Assembly (NCBI RefSeq): GCF_004793475.1
Contig: NZ_SRYZ01000013.1
Coordinates: 22,076 to 86,075 of the forward strand
Direction of reading: 5' to 3'
DNA from: Bacteroides muris (ex Afrizal et al. 2022)
GTDB lineage: Bacteria; Bacteroidota; Bacteroidia; Bacteroidales; Bacteroidaceae
Length of the DNA stretch: 64,000 nucleotides
Shown here: positions 10,068-20,068 of the stretch, in pieces
Position numbering within the stretch: position 1 is the first letter of the stretch
How the letters are laid out: every line of letters begins with the position of its first letter
The notes under the pieces: generated by a model
Seen by the model: the letters and a program-made list of their open reading frames with translations, nothing else
Databases searched by the model: none
What the model was told of the DNA's origin: nothing
Made by a program: the position numbers and the translations under genes

Positions 10068-11519
10068 TCAATTCCGTTTCCAGAAATCCGGTGTGAAAAG
10101 CAGCAGTACGGTAAATAACTCAAGACGACCCAGAAGCATTAAAAAGGATAACAGCCATTTAGCTGCATCGGGCAGGGCATTCCACGAATAGGCAGGTCCG
10201 GTTTCACCCAATCCGGGTCCCATATTACCGATACTGGAAATGACGCAGCCCATTGATTCTTCAGCCCCGACACCCATAGCCATCATGAGCAGTGTGCCGA
10301 TGACTATAATGGAGATATAAATAAAACAAAAAGCCAGTACGGTGGAGACAATGGAGGGAGAGATTACCTGCTTGTTTATCCGTACCGGAAGTATGGCATT
10401 GGGGTGTAGGATGTGTTTGAACTCGTTTCGTGAGACTTTGGTAAGAATTACCATACGTATACACTTCAAGCCTCCGGTGGTACTGCCTGCACACGCTCCC
10501 ATCAGCATGATGATGGTAAGCAGCCCCCACAAGACGGGTGTCCATTGCATATAGTCATCTGTCGCAAAACCGGTGGAGGTCTGGAGGGAGATTACCTGGA
10601 ACAAGGATTTGCGGAAGGATTCTTCCATCCCCATGGGACTGGTATAGTAAAGCACGATGGCTATGACGGCAGTGAAGAGCACAACTGAACCGAAATAGAA
10701 TTTCAGCTCGGCATTGCCGATGAACTTCTTGAATTTCCGGTTGACGAACAATAATAGCAAGGTGAAGTTGATGCCGGAGATAAACATGAAAATGGAGATG
10801 ACATATTCTATATAAGGAGAATTGTAGTAGGCAACGCTGGCCTGCTTGGTGGAGAAGCCACCGGTACCGGTAGTGGCAAATGCATGGCAGATACTGTCGA
10901 ACCAGTCCATACCTCCAAGCATCAGCAGACCGACAAGCAGAGCGGTTATGCCGGCATAGATACTCCAAATCCATTTGGCGGTGATACCGATACGGGGATG
11001 AACCTTGTCATGTGTAGGGCCGCTTGCCTCGGCGGCGAACACCTGCAGGCCACTGACTCCGAAGATGGGAAGCACTGCAATGGTGAACATGATGATTCCC
11101 AAGCCGCCAATCCACTGTGTCATACTGCGCCAGAACAGTATTCCATGAGGAAGTGACTCGATGTCGTCCAAGATGGTGGCACCCGTACTGCTGAAACCGG
11201 ACATGGTTTCGAAGAATGCATTGGCAATGTCGGGTATGTATCCGCCTATATAGAAAGGCAGCATTCCGAAAAGAGAGAATGCCACCCAGGCAAAGCTGAC
11301 CAGTACATATCCGTCACGGCGCGTCAGTTGCCGTTCACCTCCCTTGCCGAGAGCCGCCAGCAATAAGCCTACCCCTGCTGTGATGCCTCCTGCTTTCCAG
11401 AAGTCGAGCATATCGCTTTCTCTGTAGTAGAAGGACACGCCCGAACAGACCAGAAACATGACTGTTTCCAGCAATAGCAGAATACCGATAATCCGTATGA
11501 TTGTCTTGAAGTTAATCAT
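10068..11519 (-). CDS. trkH: Trk potassium uptake channel subunit TrkH
   Basis: Inner-membrane K+ translocation subunit, 483 residues. The four P-loop/selectivity-filter repeats of the SKT family are recognisable: FSSTGATIL, TTGTGGFST, TSTGFATDD and NMGPGLG. The filter glycines are retained in each. The C-terminus GRLELFTVLLLFTPDFWK is typical of TrkH. It lies 21 bp downstream of trkA on the same strand, so the channel and its regulatory subunit are made together. Confidence 0.95.
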   Translation of the reverse strand: MINFKTIIRIIGILLLLETVMFLVCSGVSFYYRESDMLDFWKAGGITAGVGLLLAALGKGGERQLTRRDGYVLVSFAWVAFSLFGMLPFYIGGYIPDIANAFFETMSGFSSTGATILDDIESLPHGILFWRSMTQWIGGLGIIMFTIAVLPIFGVSGLQVFAAEASGPTHDKVHPRIGITAKWIWSIYAGITALLVGLLMLGGMDWFDSICHAFATTGTGGFSTKQASVAYYNSPYIEYVISIFMFISGINFTLLLLFVNRKFKKFIGNAELKFYFGSVVLFTAVIAIVLYYTSPMGMEESFRKSLFQVISLQTSTGFATDDYMQWTPVLWGLLTIIMLMGACAGSTTGGLKCIRMVILTKVSRNEFKHILHPNAILPVRINKQVISPSIVSTVLAFCFIYISIIVIGTLLMMAMGVGAEESMGCVISSIGNMGPGLGETGPAYSWNALPDAAKWLLSFLMLLGRLELFTVLLLFTPDFWKRN

Positions 11520-11540
11520 TTACCAACTACTCATTCTCAA

Positions 11541-12881
11541 TTAGTTAAAGTATTTTTCGATTTTCTTAATCATCATGTTCAGGCAGAATACCACTACATG
11601 GTCACCCGGCTGTATCAGGGTGTTACCCATAACCACGATGCCTTCCCCCTGACGGATAAGTCCGCCGATGGTGGCTCCTTTCGGGAGGCCGAGGTCTTTT
11701 ACCGGATGTTTGGTAATCTTCGAGCCGGCCTTAACGGTAAATTCCGCTACATCGGCATTGGCAAAGGTCAGGCATTTCACGTTGCTGACGTCCGCATCCA
11801 GCATCATCTGGTAGATGTGGCTGGCGGCAATCATCTTCTTGTTGATGACGGTTCCTATATCCAGGCTCTCGGCCATGCCGATGTAGTCGATGTTCTCTAC
11901 TTCGGCCACGGTCTTGGCAACTCCCATGCGTTTGGCGGCGAGGCAGGCCAGGATATTGGTTTCCGAGTTGTCGGTCAGAGCCACGAAAGCTTCCGTGTTC
12001 TTTAGCCCTTCCTCTACAAGGAGATCCATGTCGCGTCCGTCACCGTTGATAATCATGGTACTGTCGTCCAGCAGTTCGGTCAGGCGATTGCAACGGGATA
12101 AGTCGTTTTCAATGATTTTCAACTGCATGTAGTCGGGTACGTATTGGGCGGTACGCACGGCGATGCGGCTGCCGCCCATGATCATCACGTTGCGTATGTC
12201 GGCATATTCTTCTTTACCGGCTATCTTGCGTATGTAGGGGATGTATTTGCGGGTGGTAGTGAAGTAGACGATATCGTGCAGGCGGATAGTGTCGTCACCT
12301 CGCGGAATTTTTGTTTCGCTGCCTCGCTTGATGGCCACTATGTGGTAGGGCATCTCCGGTCCTCCCAGTTCGTGGAGGGGAATGTTCAGTATTTCGGCCT
12401 TTTCGCGCATCTTGGTACCTATCAGTACCAAGGCACCTCCGCAGAATTCCCACCATTGCCGTACCCAGCTCATGCGTACGGCTGATACAATCTCTTTAGC
12501 AGCAAGCATTTCAGGATAAATAAGTGAATCCACGCCTAATTTCTTGAAGAATTCCTTGTGTTTGGGCAATAGGTATTCGTAATTGTCAATGCGTGCCACG
12601 GTCTTTTCCGCTCCCAGGTTGGTGGCCAGCATGCAGGCGGTCATGTTGCGGCTTTCGTCGGGGGTGACGGCTATGAAGAGGTCGGCTTCTCCCGCTCCCA
12701 CTTCTTTCAGACCTTTGATAGAGGTGGGAGATGCCACGACGGTCATCAGGTCGAAGTTGGAACTTAGGGAAGTCAGCCTTTCTTCGTTATCGTCCATCAG
12801 AATGATATCCTGCTTCTCGCGGGACAGCAATTTAGCCAAGTGTGTGCCTACTGCGCCGGCACCTGCAATAATTATTTTCAC
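11541..12881 (-). CDS. trkA: Trk system potassium regulator TrkA
   Basis: Cytoplasmic gating protein of the Trk channel, 446 residues with two tandem RCK halves. The first begins MKIIIAGAGAVGTHLAKLLS (Rossmann GxGxxG), and the second Rossmann motif is MIMGGSRIAVRTAQY near residue 235. Each is followed by a TrkA-C-like domain. Nucleotide (NAD/ATP) binding is inferred from the family. It is immediately upstream of trkH. The short gap before dxs contains tandem GAATGAA words. Confidence 0.95.
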   Translation of the reverse strand: MKIIIAGAGAVGTHLAKLLSREKQDIILMDDNEERLTSLSSNFDLMTVVASPTSIKGLKEVGAGEADLFIAVTPDESRNMTACMLATNLGAEKTVARIDNYEYLLPKHKEFFKKLGVDSLIYPEMLAAKEIVSAVRMSWVRQWWEFCGGALVLIGTKMREKAEILNIPLHELGGPEMPYHIVAIKRGSETKIPRGDDTIRLHDIVYFTTTRKYIPYIRKIAGKEEYADIRNVMIMGGSRIAVRTAQYVPDYMQLKIIENDLSRCNRLTELLDDSTMIINGDGRDMDLLVEEGLKNTEAFVALTDNSETNILACLAAKRMGVAKTVAEVENIDYIGMAESLDIGTVINKKMIAASHIYQMMLDADVSNVKCLTFANADVAEFTVKAGSKITKHPVKDLGLPKGATIGGLIRQGEGIVVMGNTLIQPGDHVVVFCLNMMIKKIEKYFN

Positions 12882-12968
12882 AATGTTTTAGAGAATAAAG
12901 AATGAAGAATGAAGAATGAAGAGTTTCCTTACGGACGGCTGTATGGGTGTAGCCGGACTTTTCATTCG

Positions 12969-14876
12969 TCAATCATCGTCCTTAATTAATATATTATAGA
13001 TTCCCTCTTCGTCCATCTCGCAAAGATGATGCAACTCTTGTATAGTACCGTGTTCTATAAAGGCATCGGGTACACCGATACGTCTGATATGGGGAATATA
13101 GTCATTGTCTGCCATGAACTCCAGTACGGCACTGCCCATTCCTCCTTTTTTGACGCCGTCTTCTATGGTGACGACATGCTGGAAGTTGAGTCCTACCTCG
13201 TGCAGCAGGGCTTCGTCGAGCGGCTTGAGAAAACGCAGGTCGTAGTGGGCTATGGAGAGTCCTTTGTCCTTTTCCGCACGCTCTATGGCACGAGCGGCTA
13301 CATTTCCTATGGGGCCGAGGGTGATGACTGCCAGGTCTTTGCCTTCTTTCAGTTTACGCCCTTTGCCTATGGGTACTTCTTCCAGCGGACATTTCCAGTC
13401 CAGCAATGCGCCGCGTCCGCGGGGATAGCGGATGACGAACGGACCTTTGTCCGGCAACTGTGCGGTGTACATCAGGCGGCGCAATTCATGTTCGTCCATC
13501 GGTGAAGATATGGTCAGGTTGGGAATCGGACGGAAATAGGCCAAGTCGAAAACTCCGTGGTGTGTCGGTCCGTCTTCTCCCACCAGTCCGGCGCGGTCCA
13601 GACAAAGCACGACGGGGAGGCGGAGCAGGGCGATGTCATGGATGACATTGTCGTATGCCCGCTGCATGAAGGAAGAGTAGATATTGCAGAAAGGCTGCAT
13701 TCCCTCTTTGGCCATACCGCCCGAGAAAGTGGCGGCATGCCCTTCGGCAATACCCACATCGAAGGCACGGTCGGGCATGGCGTCCATCAGCTTGTTCATG
13801 GAGCAGCCGGTGGGCATGGCGGGGGTTACTCCGACGATTTTCGGATTTTCCTTTGCCAGTTCTACCAGTGTTTCCCCGAACACGTCCTGAAAAAGCGGAG
13901 GCAAGTTGCTGGTATCTGTCTTGAGGCGTTCTCCGGTTTCCGGATTGAACTTGCCCGGTGCGTGCCAGATGTCCGGATTCTTCTCGGCAGGTTCGAAGCC
14001 TTTTCCCTTCACGGTGTGCAGATGCAGTATTTTCGGTCCCTGCATATCTTTGATGTCCCGCAGGACACGGGCTATGTTTTTCACATCGTGTCCGTTGATG
14101 GGGCCGAAGTAGCGGATGTTCATCCCTTCAAAGATATTCTGTTGCCGGGCGGCCATTGATTTCAGGCTGTTGGCAAAGCGGATTAGTGCTTTGCGGCGGT
14201 CTTCGTTCAGGAGTCCCATTTTGAATAGCAGTCTGGATGTCTTGAAGCGCAACTGGTTGTAGCGGTTGCTGGTAGTCAGGTTGAAAAGGTACTGCTTCAT
14301 GCCACCTACACTTCTGTCTATCGACATATCGTTGTCGTTGAGAATGATGAGAAGGTTGTTGGGGGTGGACGAAGCGTTGTTCAGTCCCTCGAAAGCCAGA
14401 CCGCCGCTCATGCTTCCGTCACCGATGACGGCAACTACGCGCCGGTCTTTTTCTCCCTTCTTGGTTGCGGCTACCGCCATGCCGAGAGCCGCCGAAATGG
14501 AATTTGACGCATGTCCGCAGGCGAATGTGTCATAATCGCTTTCCTCCGGTGAAGGAAAAGGACGGACTCCCTTGAATTTACGGTTGGTGGAGAATGCTTC
14601 GCGGCGTCCGGTCAGTATCTTGTGTCCATACGCCTGATGGCCCACATCCCAGACTATGCGGTCGTGCGGAGTGTTGAACACGTAGTGCAAGGCAACGGTC
14701 AGCTCTACCGTGCCCAGGCTGGCTGCGAAATGTCCGGGGTTACACGAAACCTCTTTTATAATGTCTTGCCTCAATTCTTTACAGACTTCAGGAAGCTCTT
14801 CTACGCTGAGTTGTCGTAAATCCTCGGGAAATGTAATGGTGTTAAGCAAGTTATATGTTGTTGGTTCTGTTCTCAT
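12969..14876 (-). CDS. dxs: 1-deoxy-D-xylulose-5-phosphate synthase
   Basis: Thiamine-diphosphate enzyme of the non-mevalonate isoprenoid pathway that condenses pyruvate and glyceraldehyde-3-phosphate. The ThDP motif ([19 protein letters not shown]) and the later [15 protein letters not shown] segment are intact, and [16 protein letters not shown] is the usual N-terminal signature. The ATG at 14876 ([14 protein letters not shown]) is chosen because the twelve upstream in-frame residues ([12 protein letters not shown]) are unlike the family and overlap the -7 promoter region. Length is about 635 residues, normal. Confidence 0.96.
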   Translation of the reverse strand: MRTEPTTYNLLNTITFPEDLRQLSVEELPEVCKELRQDIIKEVSCNPGHFAASLGTVELTVALHYVFNTPHDRIVWDVGHQAYGHKILTGRREAFSTNRKFKGVRPFPSPEESDYDTFACGHASNSISAALGMAVAATKKGEKDRRVVAVIGDGSMSGGLAFEGLNNASSTPNNLLIILNDNDMSIDRSVGGMKQYLFNLTTSNRYNQLRFKTSRLLFKMGLLNEDRRKALIRFANSLKSMAARQQNIFEGMNIRYFGPINGHDVKNIARVLRDIKDMQGPKILHLHTVKGKGFEPAEKNPDIWHAPGKFNPETGERLKTDTSNLPPLFQDVFGETLVELAKENPKIVGVTPAMPTGCSMNKLMDAMPDRAFDVGIAEGHAATFSGGMAKEGMQPFCNIYSSFMQRAYDNVIHDIALLRLPVVLCLDRAGLVGEDGPTHHGVFDLAYFRPIPNLTISSPMDEHELRRLMYTAQLPDKGPFVIRYPRGRGALLDWKCPLEEVPIGKGRKLKEGKDLAVITLGPIGNVAARAIERAEKDKGLSIAHYDLRFLKPLDEALLHEVGLNFQHVVTIEDGVKKGGMGSAVLEFMADNDYIPHIRRIGVPDAFIEHGTIQELHHLCEMDEEGIYNILIKDDD

Positions 14877-14900
14877 TTCTAATCTGAAGATTACAAGATG

Positions 14901-14908
14901 CAAAAATA
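14901..14908 (-). promoter_or_regulatory. -7 element (TATTTTTG) of dxs
   Basis: On the minus strand TATTTTTG fits TAnnTTTG and lies about 25 bp upstream of the chosen dxs start. No clear -33 element is seen. Confidence 0.45.
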
Positions 14909-15137
14909 GCAAAAGAAAACGGATGCTATTTGCTTTTCAAGGAAAAAATCGCGCATCTTCCATGGCTTTTTCATTTATTGGAGGAGTTTAAGAGGGGGGA
15001 TTGCCCTTCGGGTTCAGTATCCAAAGCCGATACTTCTGTGAATACATACGCAAGGGTATCGGTTCTGACATCTTTAACTCCTAACGGAGAGAAGTGATAG
15101 CTCCTGTAAATGAAAAAGCTGTGAGCGGGCAGATTAC

Positions 15138-15219
15138 TGCCAATATGTTGGCAATGTCTTGCCAACATGCGGTCAAACTTTTGCCAACTTATTGGCAAAA
15201 GTTTGCCTGGCTGTTGTCA
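15138..15219. repeat. TGCCAA/TTGGCA dyad array with 22-bp period
   Basis: The 425-bp gap between dxs and the relic barrel gene holds an array in which TGCCAA starts at 15138, 15160 and 15182, with a degenerate TGCCTG at 15204: an exact 22-bp period. The complementary word TTGGCA starts at 15148 and 15192, with a degenerate copy at 15214. Two segments are perfect inverted repeats: a 10-bp stem at 15145-15168 and a 13-bp stem at 15175-15204. Nothing else is recognised in the gap. Confidence 0.75.
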
Positions 15220-15301
15220 AAAGATGAAGTAAATACACGGCTTTTTCATTTAAGGAAGCTGTGGGTACATGCAATAAAAAAGTGAAATCAAGCTTGCGGA
15301 T

Positions 15302-15943
15302 ATGCGTTCCAAAGTAAGTATTCAACAAATACTTCAGAACGAATACTATAATCAACCGAATAAAACTTATGTGTTGGGTACTCACGTAGGCTATTCATAC
15401 TATATGAATGAATATAGTTATATTCAGCCTGAATATAATTTTACGCACAAAACTCAGGATAAGGATTCTCACCGCTATTTGCTCGATAGGCTGGAAGAGG
15501 AAGGTGTATTCGGTTCACTGCCTGTTGGTTATCATTCTGTGCTTGATGCTGACAATAGCTTTACTTCGCGATACCGGGACAACACACATCAGCTGTCAGT
15601 ACGTATAAGCCACTGGACGAAACGCTTTTCTTTTATAGTAACTCCACAAGTCTATATTTTCGATCAGTCATTGGACTACCGACGTGGCGGCAAGCATCAT
15701 TGTGTGAACCGCAACACGGCTTCGTTCGCTTTGGCTTCATGGACAGAGATGGTGTATAGTTTCGCTTTTAAAGATGACCCCTTTATGGGGGCGCAATCCA
15801 CGCAAAACATCAAGTTGAGCTACCTGATAACTCCCCGCACACCCGACTTGGCCTATTTGGTGCCTATCAAAAATGCTGTTGCCCCGTTGAACATCTACGA
15901 AGGCGTGGAGAAACTCGCTGCAAATACGGCATGTGAATCATGA
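15302..15943 (+). pseudogene. Fragment of an outer-membrane beta-barrel gene
   Basis: The 213-residue frame looks like the internal part of a Bacteroidetes outer-membrane barrel of the TonB-receptor-like OMP_b-brl type. It has alternating aromatic strands (GYSYYMNEYSYIQPEYNF) and ends near LVPIKNAVAPLNIYEG, which resembles the PLNIYxGNPxL segment of that family. There is no signal peptide and no plug or N-terminal domain. The last dozen residues (VEKLAANTACES) do not continue the barrel, so the frame appears to run across a deletion junction. Its stop overlaps the next relic frame by 4 bp. I read it as a dead remnant; the family assignment is moderate. Confidence 0.5.
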
Positions 15944-16151
15944 GTTTTCCATTGGTTCGTCAACGGGATGCGATGCAGTGCGGAATTGCTTGCCTCACAA
16001 TGTCATGCAAGATGTGAAAATCTCTCTTGAACGCATCAATGAAATTCATTGTTCGCAAGATGAACAAAAGCTTGTAGGCAAACTTACCGATTTTGCTCGT
16101 GTGGATAAGTCTGTTCTTTTCTTGTTTTGGCTGTTTGCAAGCATAAAATGA
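15940..16151 (+). pseudogene. Relic of a C39-peptidase ABC exporter
   Basis: From 15940 the frame reads MSFPLVRQRDAMQCGIACL and stops at 16017. This is the start of a bacteriocin-processing C39 peptidase, with the catalytic Cys in the QCG motif. In another frame, from about 16007, the sequence reads QDVKISLERINEIHCSQDE, which resembles the segment between the last membrane helix and the ATPase domain of the same transporters. More than a kilobase would be missing between the two pieces. So this is a large internal deletion plus truncation, with only the two ends left. No ATPase motif follows. Confidence 0.55.
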
Positions 16152-16186
16152 TTACGTTTTGTAATTATTTCATGGCTTTCTTTCAT

Positions 16187-16194
16187 TATCTTTG
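16187..16194 (+). promoter_or_regulatory. -7 element (TATCTTTG)
   Basis: TATCTTTG about 40 bp upstream of the GSCFA gene fits the Bacteroides -7 consensus. A TTTG lies at 16158-16161, but the 25-bp spacer is longer than usual. Confidence 0.5.
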
Positions 16195-16234
16195 TTGCCT
16201 TGAAATGACGACTCATAAAATGTAGTGAAGACAT

Positions 16235-17224
16235 ATGAACTTACGTACCCCAGTTGAACTGCCTGCCGGATTGTTCCGGATGAAGCATGCCGACCACTTG
16301 ATGCTGCTCGGTTCTTGTTTTGCTGCCGAAATGGGGGAAAGGCTGCTGAACATTAAATTCCGTTGTAACGTTAACCCGTACGGGGTGATTTATAATCCAC
16401 TTTCCATCTCTGTCGCATTGCGGGAGATAGAAGCCGGGAAGAGTTATGGAACAGAGGAACTTTTCCTTTTTCGTGAACTTTGGCATAGCCCTATGCACCA
16501 TGGTGAATTTTCTTCTTCTGATAAGGAAAAAGTGTTGGAAAACATCAACACCCGACTACGGGAGGCACATGCTGCCTTCTCTCAATTGGACTACCTTCTG
16601 CTTACTTTTGGTACGGCGTGGGTTTATGAGTCCAAAGAGAGTGGACGTGTGGTATCCAACTGCCACAAACAACCGGAGGCAAAGTTTACACGTCGTAAGC
16701 TTTCTGTGGATGAAATTGTGTTTGATTATAGGAACTTGTTGTCGGATGTACTGTTGCGAAACCCTAAGCTGAAAGTATTGTTTACCGTTAGTCCCATCCG
16801 TCATGTCCGCGATGGATTGCATGCCAATAACCTAAGTAAAGCAACTTTGCTGTTGGCTGTCGAGCAACTTCAGACACTTTTTCCGGAACATGCTTTTTAC
16901 TTTCCGGCTTATGAGCTGCTGCTCGACGAATTGCGTGACTATCGCTTTTATGCCGACGATATGGCGCATCCTTCTAAGCTTGCTGTCGATTATGTCTGGG
17001 AGCGATTCGTGCATTCCTGCATCTCTGCCGATGCGTTACGGATTATGGAAGAAAGTGAAAATATCCGTAAGATGTTGTCGCATAAACCATTTTATCCCGC
17101 TTCAGAAGAGTATAAGCGTTTTTTAGGACAAATTGTGTTAAAAATAGACCAACTTAACGGAAAATACCCGTACTTAGATTTCCAAAAAGAGAGAGAAATA
17201 TGTCGTATTCGATTGAAAGCATAA
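16235..17224 (+). CDS. GSCFA-domain protein
   Basis: A 329-residue protein of the GSCFA family (named after a Gly-Ser-Cys-Phe-Ala motif; here LLGSCFAAEMGERL at about residues 25-38). The family is SGNH-hydrolase-like. The later blocks LLLTFGTAWVYE and the histidine in DDMAHPSKLAVDYVW fit it. The substrate is unknown. Its end overlaps the start of murF-alr by 25 bp in another frame, so the two are likely co-translated, which hints at a cell-envelope role. This is inference from position only. Confidence 0.85.
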   Translation: MNLRTPVELPAGLFRMKHADHLMLLGSCFAAEMGERLLNIKFRCNVNPYGVIYNPLSISVALREIEAGKSYGTEELFLFRELWHSPMHHGEFSSSDKEKVLENINTRLREAHAAFSQLDYLLLTFGTAWVYESKESGRVVSNCHKQPEAKFTRRKLSVDEIVFDYRNLLSDVLLRNPKLKVLFTVSPIRHVRDGLHANNLSKATLLLAVEQLQTLFPEHAFYFPAYELLLDELRDYRFYADDMAHPSKLAVDYVWERFVHSCISADALRIMEESENIRKMLSHKPFYPASEEYKRFLGQIVLKIDQLNGKYPYLDFQKEREICRIRLKA

Positions 17225-19725
17225 CCGAAAGTATTGGCGCACGGCGTGTGGGAAACGCGCCGGCTACGATAGACTGGCTGCTCACAGACAGCCGTTCCTT
17301 GAATTTTCCTGAGGAAACATTATTCTTTGCCTTGACCACCAAGAGGAATGACGGTGCGCGCTATATCGCAGATTTATATGCCCGTGGAGTACGTAATTTT
17401 GTGCTTAGCGAAGAAAGCTTTAGATTAATTGAGCATGGAGAATTGAAAATTGATAATGATGCGCAGCAACCCGCTATCCATTTTCAATCTTCCACTGTCA
17501 ACTACCTTGTTGTTTCCAATCCGCTGAAAGCCCTGCAAAAACTGGCGGAACAGCATCGGAATCAGTTCCAGATACCGGTCATCGGTATTACGGGAAGCAA
17601 CGGCAAGACTGTTGTGAAGGAATGGCTGCACCAGTTGCTCTGTCCGGAACGCGCCATTATCCGTTCTCCCCGCAGTTATAACTCCCAGATTGGAGTGCCT
17701 TTGTCCGTGTGGCAGATGAACGAACAGTCCGAACTTGCTATTTTTGAAGCCGGTATTTCCGAGCCGGGGGAAATGCGAGCTTTGCAGAACATCATCAAGC
17801 CTACCATAGGCATCCTGACCAATATAGGAGGGGCTCATCAGGAAAATTTCTTCTCGTTGCAGGAGAAATGCATGGAGAAGCTGACGCTTTTCAAGAATTG
17901 TGATGTAGTGATTTATAATGGTGACGATGAGTTCGTCAGCAACTGTGTGGCGAAGTCCATGCTTTCTGCACGTGAGATTGCGTGGAGCCGGAAAGATATG
18001 GAACGTCCTTTATATATAAGTAAGGTCGAGAAACAGGATAACTGTACTGTCATTTCCTACCGCTATCTGGATATGGACAATACGTTTACTCTACCGTTCA
18101 TAGATGATGCTTCCATTGAGAATTCGCTGAACTGTTTGGCCGCATGTCTCTATCTGATGCTTCCTGCCGAACGGATTACGGAGCGTATGGAAAGGCTGGA
18201 ACCCATTGCCATGCGTCTGGAAGTCAAAGAGGGAAAAAACAACTGCCTGCTGATTAACGACAGTTATAATTCTGACCTTGGCTCATTGGATATTGCACTC
18301 GATTTTCTTTACCGCCGTTCGCAAAGTAAGGGATTGAGGCGGACTTTGATACTTTCGGATATATTGGAGACCGGTCAGAATACACCGGCACTTTACCGGC
18401 AAGTGGCACAGCTGGTAAGTAGCCGTGGCATTGAACACATCATAGGTGTAGGAAATGAAATATCTTCCTGCGCTGCACGCTTTAATATAGAGAAAACCTT
18501 TTATCCGGATACAGCGGCCTTGATACACGCCATTCAGCGTGGGGAACTTCGCCTTGAAAACGAGATTATCCTGATTAAGGGGGCGCGTAAGTTCGGTTTT
18601 GACTCCTTGACGGAAGTATTGGAGAAGAAGGTGCACGAAACCATTCTGGAGGTTAATCTTGGAGCGATGATTGCCAATCTGAACTATTATCGTGGCAAGC
18701 TGAAGCCGGAAACAAAGTTGGTCTGCATGGTGAAAGCCTCCGCTTACGGTGCAGGTTCTTATGAGATAGCCAAGACTTTGCAGGAACATCATGTCGATTA
18801 TCTTGCCGTGGCGGTTGCCGACGAAGGCTCCGAACTCCGCAAAGCGGGTATCACTGCGAGCATCATCATTATGAATCCTGAGATGACTGCTTTCAAGACT
18901 ATGTTCGATTATAAGTTGGAACCCGAAGTATATAGCTTCCATCTGCTGGACGCTCTGATTAAAGAAGCGGAAAAGGAAGGTATCACAAACTTCCCCATCC
19001 ACGTAAAGCTGGATACCGGTATGCACCGTCTGGGATTTGCTCCGGAGGATATGCCCCGGCTGATAGAACGGCTGAAGGGACAGAATGCCGTGATTGTCCG
19101 TTCCGTCTTCTCGCATTTGGTAGGGAGCGATTCGCAGCAATTCGACAGTTTTACACGTCGGCAGATAGAAATGTTCGAAAAAGCGTCCATGGAATTGCAA
19201 GGAGCTTTTTCGCATAAGATACTTCGCCATATCTGTAATTCTGCAGGTATCGAACGTTTCCCGGGAGCGCAATTCGACATGGTGCGTCTGGGTATCGGTC
19301 TTTATGGTGTCAATCCCATAGACAATTCTATTATGAATAATGTAAGCACATTGAAGACTACCATCCTTCAGATACGTGATGTTCCTGAAGAGGATACGGT
19401 GGGCTATAGCCGGAAAGGGCATCTCACCCGTCCGTCGCGTATAGCGGCTCTTCCCATCGGTTACGCCGACGGCCTGAACCGCCATATTGGAAACGGGCAT
19501 GCCTATTGTCTTGTAAACGGCCAACGGGCAGCCTATGTAGGCAATATCTGTATGGATGTCTGTATGATTGACGTGACGGACATTGATTGCAAGGAGGGGG
19601 ACAGTGTGGAAATTTTTGGTGACCATCTGCCTATAACCGTTCTTTCTGATGCACTCGATACGATTCCCTATGAGGTGCTGACAAGCATCTCTACTCGGGT
19701 GAAACGTGTTTATTATCAAGACTGA
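17200..19725 (+). CDS. murF-alr: Bifunctional MurF / alanine racemase
   Basis: An 841-residue fusion. Residues 1 to about 460 are MurF, which adds D-Ala-D-Ala to the UDP-MurNAc-tripeptide; the ATP loop is GITGSNGKT at 129-137. The rest, from about 475, is alanine racemase, with the PLP lysine at about 512 (MVKASAYGAG) and the catalytic-tyrosine segment VGYSRKGHL near residue 735. The racemase supplies D-Ala for the ligase substrate, so the fusion joins successive needs of peptidoglycan synthesis. This fusion is known in Bacteroidetes. It starts inside the end of the GSCFA gene. Confidence 0.95.
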   Translation: MSYSIESITESIGARRVGNAPATIDWLLTDSRSLNFPEETLFFALTTKRNDGARYIADLYARGVRNFVLSEESFRLIEHGELKIDNDAQQPAIHFQSSTVNYLVVSNPLKALQKLAEQHRNQFQIPVIGITGSNGKTVVKEWLHQLLCPERAIIRSPRSYNSQIGVPLSVWQMNEQSELAIFEAGISEPGEMRALQNIIKPTIGILTNIGGAHQENFFSLQEKCMEKLTLFKNCDVVIYNGDDEFVSNCVAKSMLSAREIAWSRKDMERPLYISKVEKQDNCTVISYRYLDMDNTFTLPFIDDASIENSLNCLAACLYLMLPAERITERMERLEPIAMRLEVKEGKNNCLLINDSYNSDLGSLDIALDFLYRRSQSKGLRRTLILSDILETGQNTPALYRQVAQLVSSRGIEHIIGVGNEISSCAARFNIEKTFYPDTAALIHAIQRGELRLENEIILIKGARKFGFDSLTEVLEKKVHETILEVNLGAMIANLNYYRGKLKPETKLVCMVKASAYGAGSYEIAKTLQEHHVDYLAVAVADEGSELRKAGITASIIIMNPEMTAFKTMFDYKLEPEVYSFHLLDALIKEAEKEGITNFPIHVKLDTGMHRLGFAPEDMPRLIERLKGQNAVIVRSVFSHLVGSDSQQFDSFTRRQIEMFEKASMELQGAFSHKILRHICNSAGIERFPGAQFDMVRLGIGLYGVNPIDNSIMNNVSTLKTTILQIRDVPEEDTVGYSRKGHLTRPSRIAALPIGYADGLNRHIGNGHAYCLVNGQRAAYVGNICMDVCMIDVTDIDCKEGDSVEIFGDHLPITVLSDALDTIPYEVLTSISTRVKRVYYQD

Positions 19726-19737
19726 AATAGAGGATGA

Positions 19738-19820
19738 TAGGGAAGGATTGAGAATTAGGGGTGAAGGATTGTGATAAAATTAATCCTTAATCCTTCACCC
19801 CTAATCCTTAATTTTCCTAT
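19738..19820. terminator. Long inverted repeat after murF-alr
   Basis: Two arms of about 33 bp beginning GATAGGGAAGGATTGAG and ending CCTTAATTTTCCTATC pair almost completely, with AGGGGTGAAGGATT perfectly matched. It separates murF-alr from tatA and probably ends transcription. The right arm runs into the TATCTTTG box of tatA at 19818-19825. Confidence 0.6.
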
Positions 19821-19825
19821 CTTTG
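19818..19825 (+). promoter_or_regulatory. -7 element (TATCTTTG) of tatA
   Basis: TATCTTTG lies about 25 bp upstream of the tatA start and overlaps the end of the preceding inverted repeat. No -33 TTTG at normal spacing is seen. Confidence 0.5.
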
Positions 19826-19849
19826 CATTATAATTAATCCGATATAACT

Positions 19850-20065
19850 ATGACAAACTTACTTTTATTAGGCTTTCTGCCCAGCGGTTCCGAATGGATA
19901 ATCATTGCATTGGTTATCTTGCTGTTATTTGGTGGTAAGAAGATTCCTGAACTGATGCGTGGTTTAGGCAAGGGAGTGAAGAGCTTTAAAGATGGTGTGA
20001 ACGAAGCCAAAGAAGAAATAAGCAAGGCTCAGGAAGATTTGGATAAACCGGCTGAGAAGAAATAA
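19850..20065 (+). CDS. tatA: Twin-arginine translocase subunit TatA/E
   Basis: A 71-residue protein with one membrane helix ([20 protein letters not shown]), the conserved FGxKKxPEL hinge and an amphipathic helix ([14 protein letters not shown]), followed by a charged tail. It forms the protein-conducting part of the Tat system for folded proteins. The tatC gene follows 130 bp downstream on the same strand. Confidence 0.95.
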   Translation: MTNLLLLGFLPSGSEWIIIALVILLLFGGKKIPELMRGLGKGVKSFKDGVNEAKEEISKAQEDLDKPAEKK

Positions 20066-20068
20066 AAA

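Noticed and set aside
18283..19719. Minus-strand frame of 478 codons
   Set aside because: Antisense shadow of the alanine racemase half of murF-alr, whose own motifs are intact.
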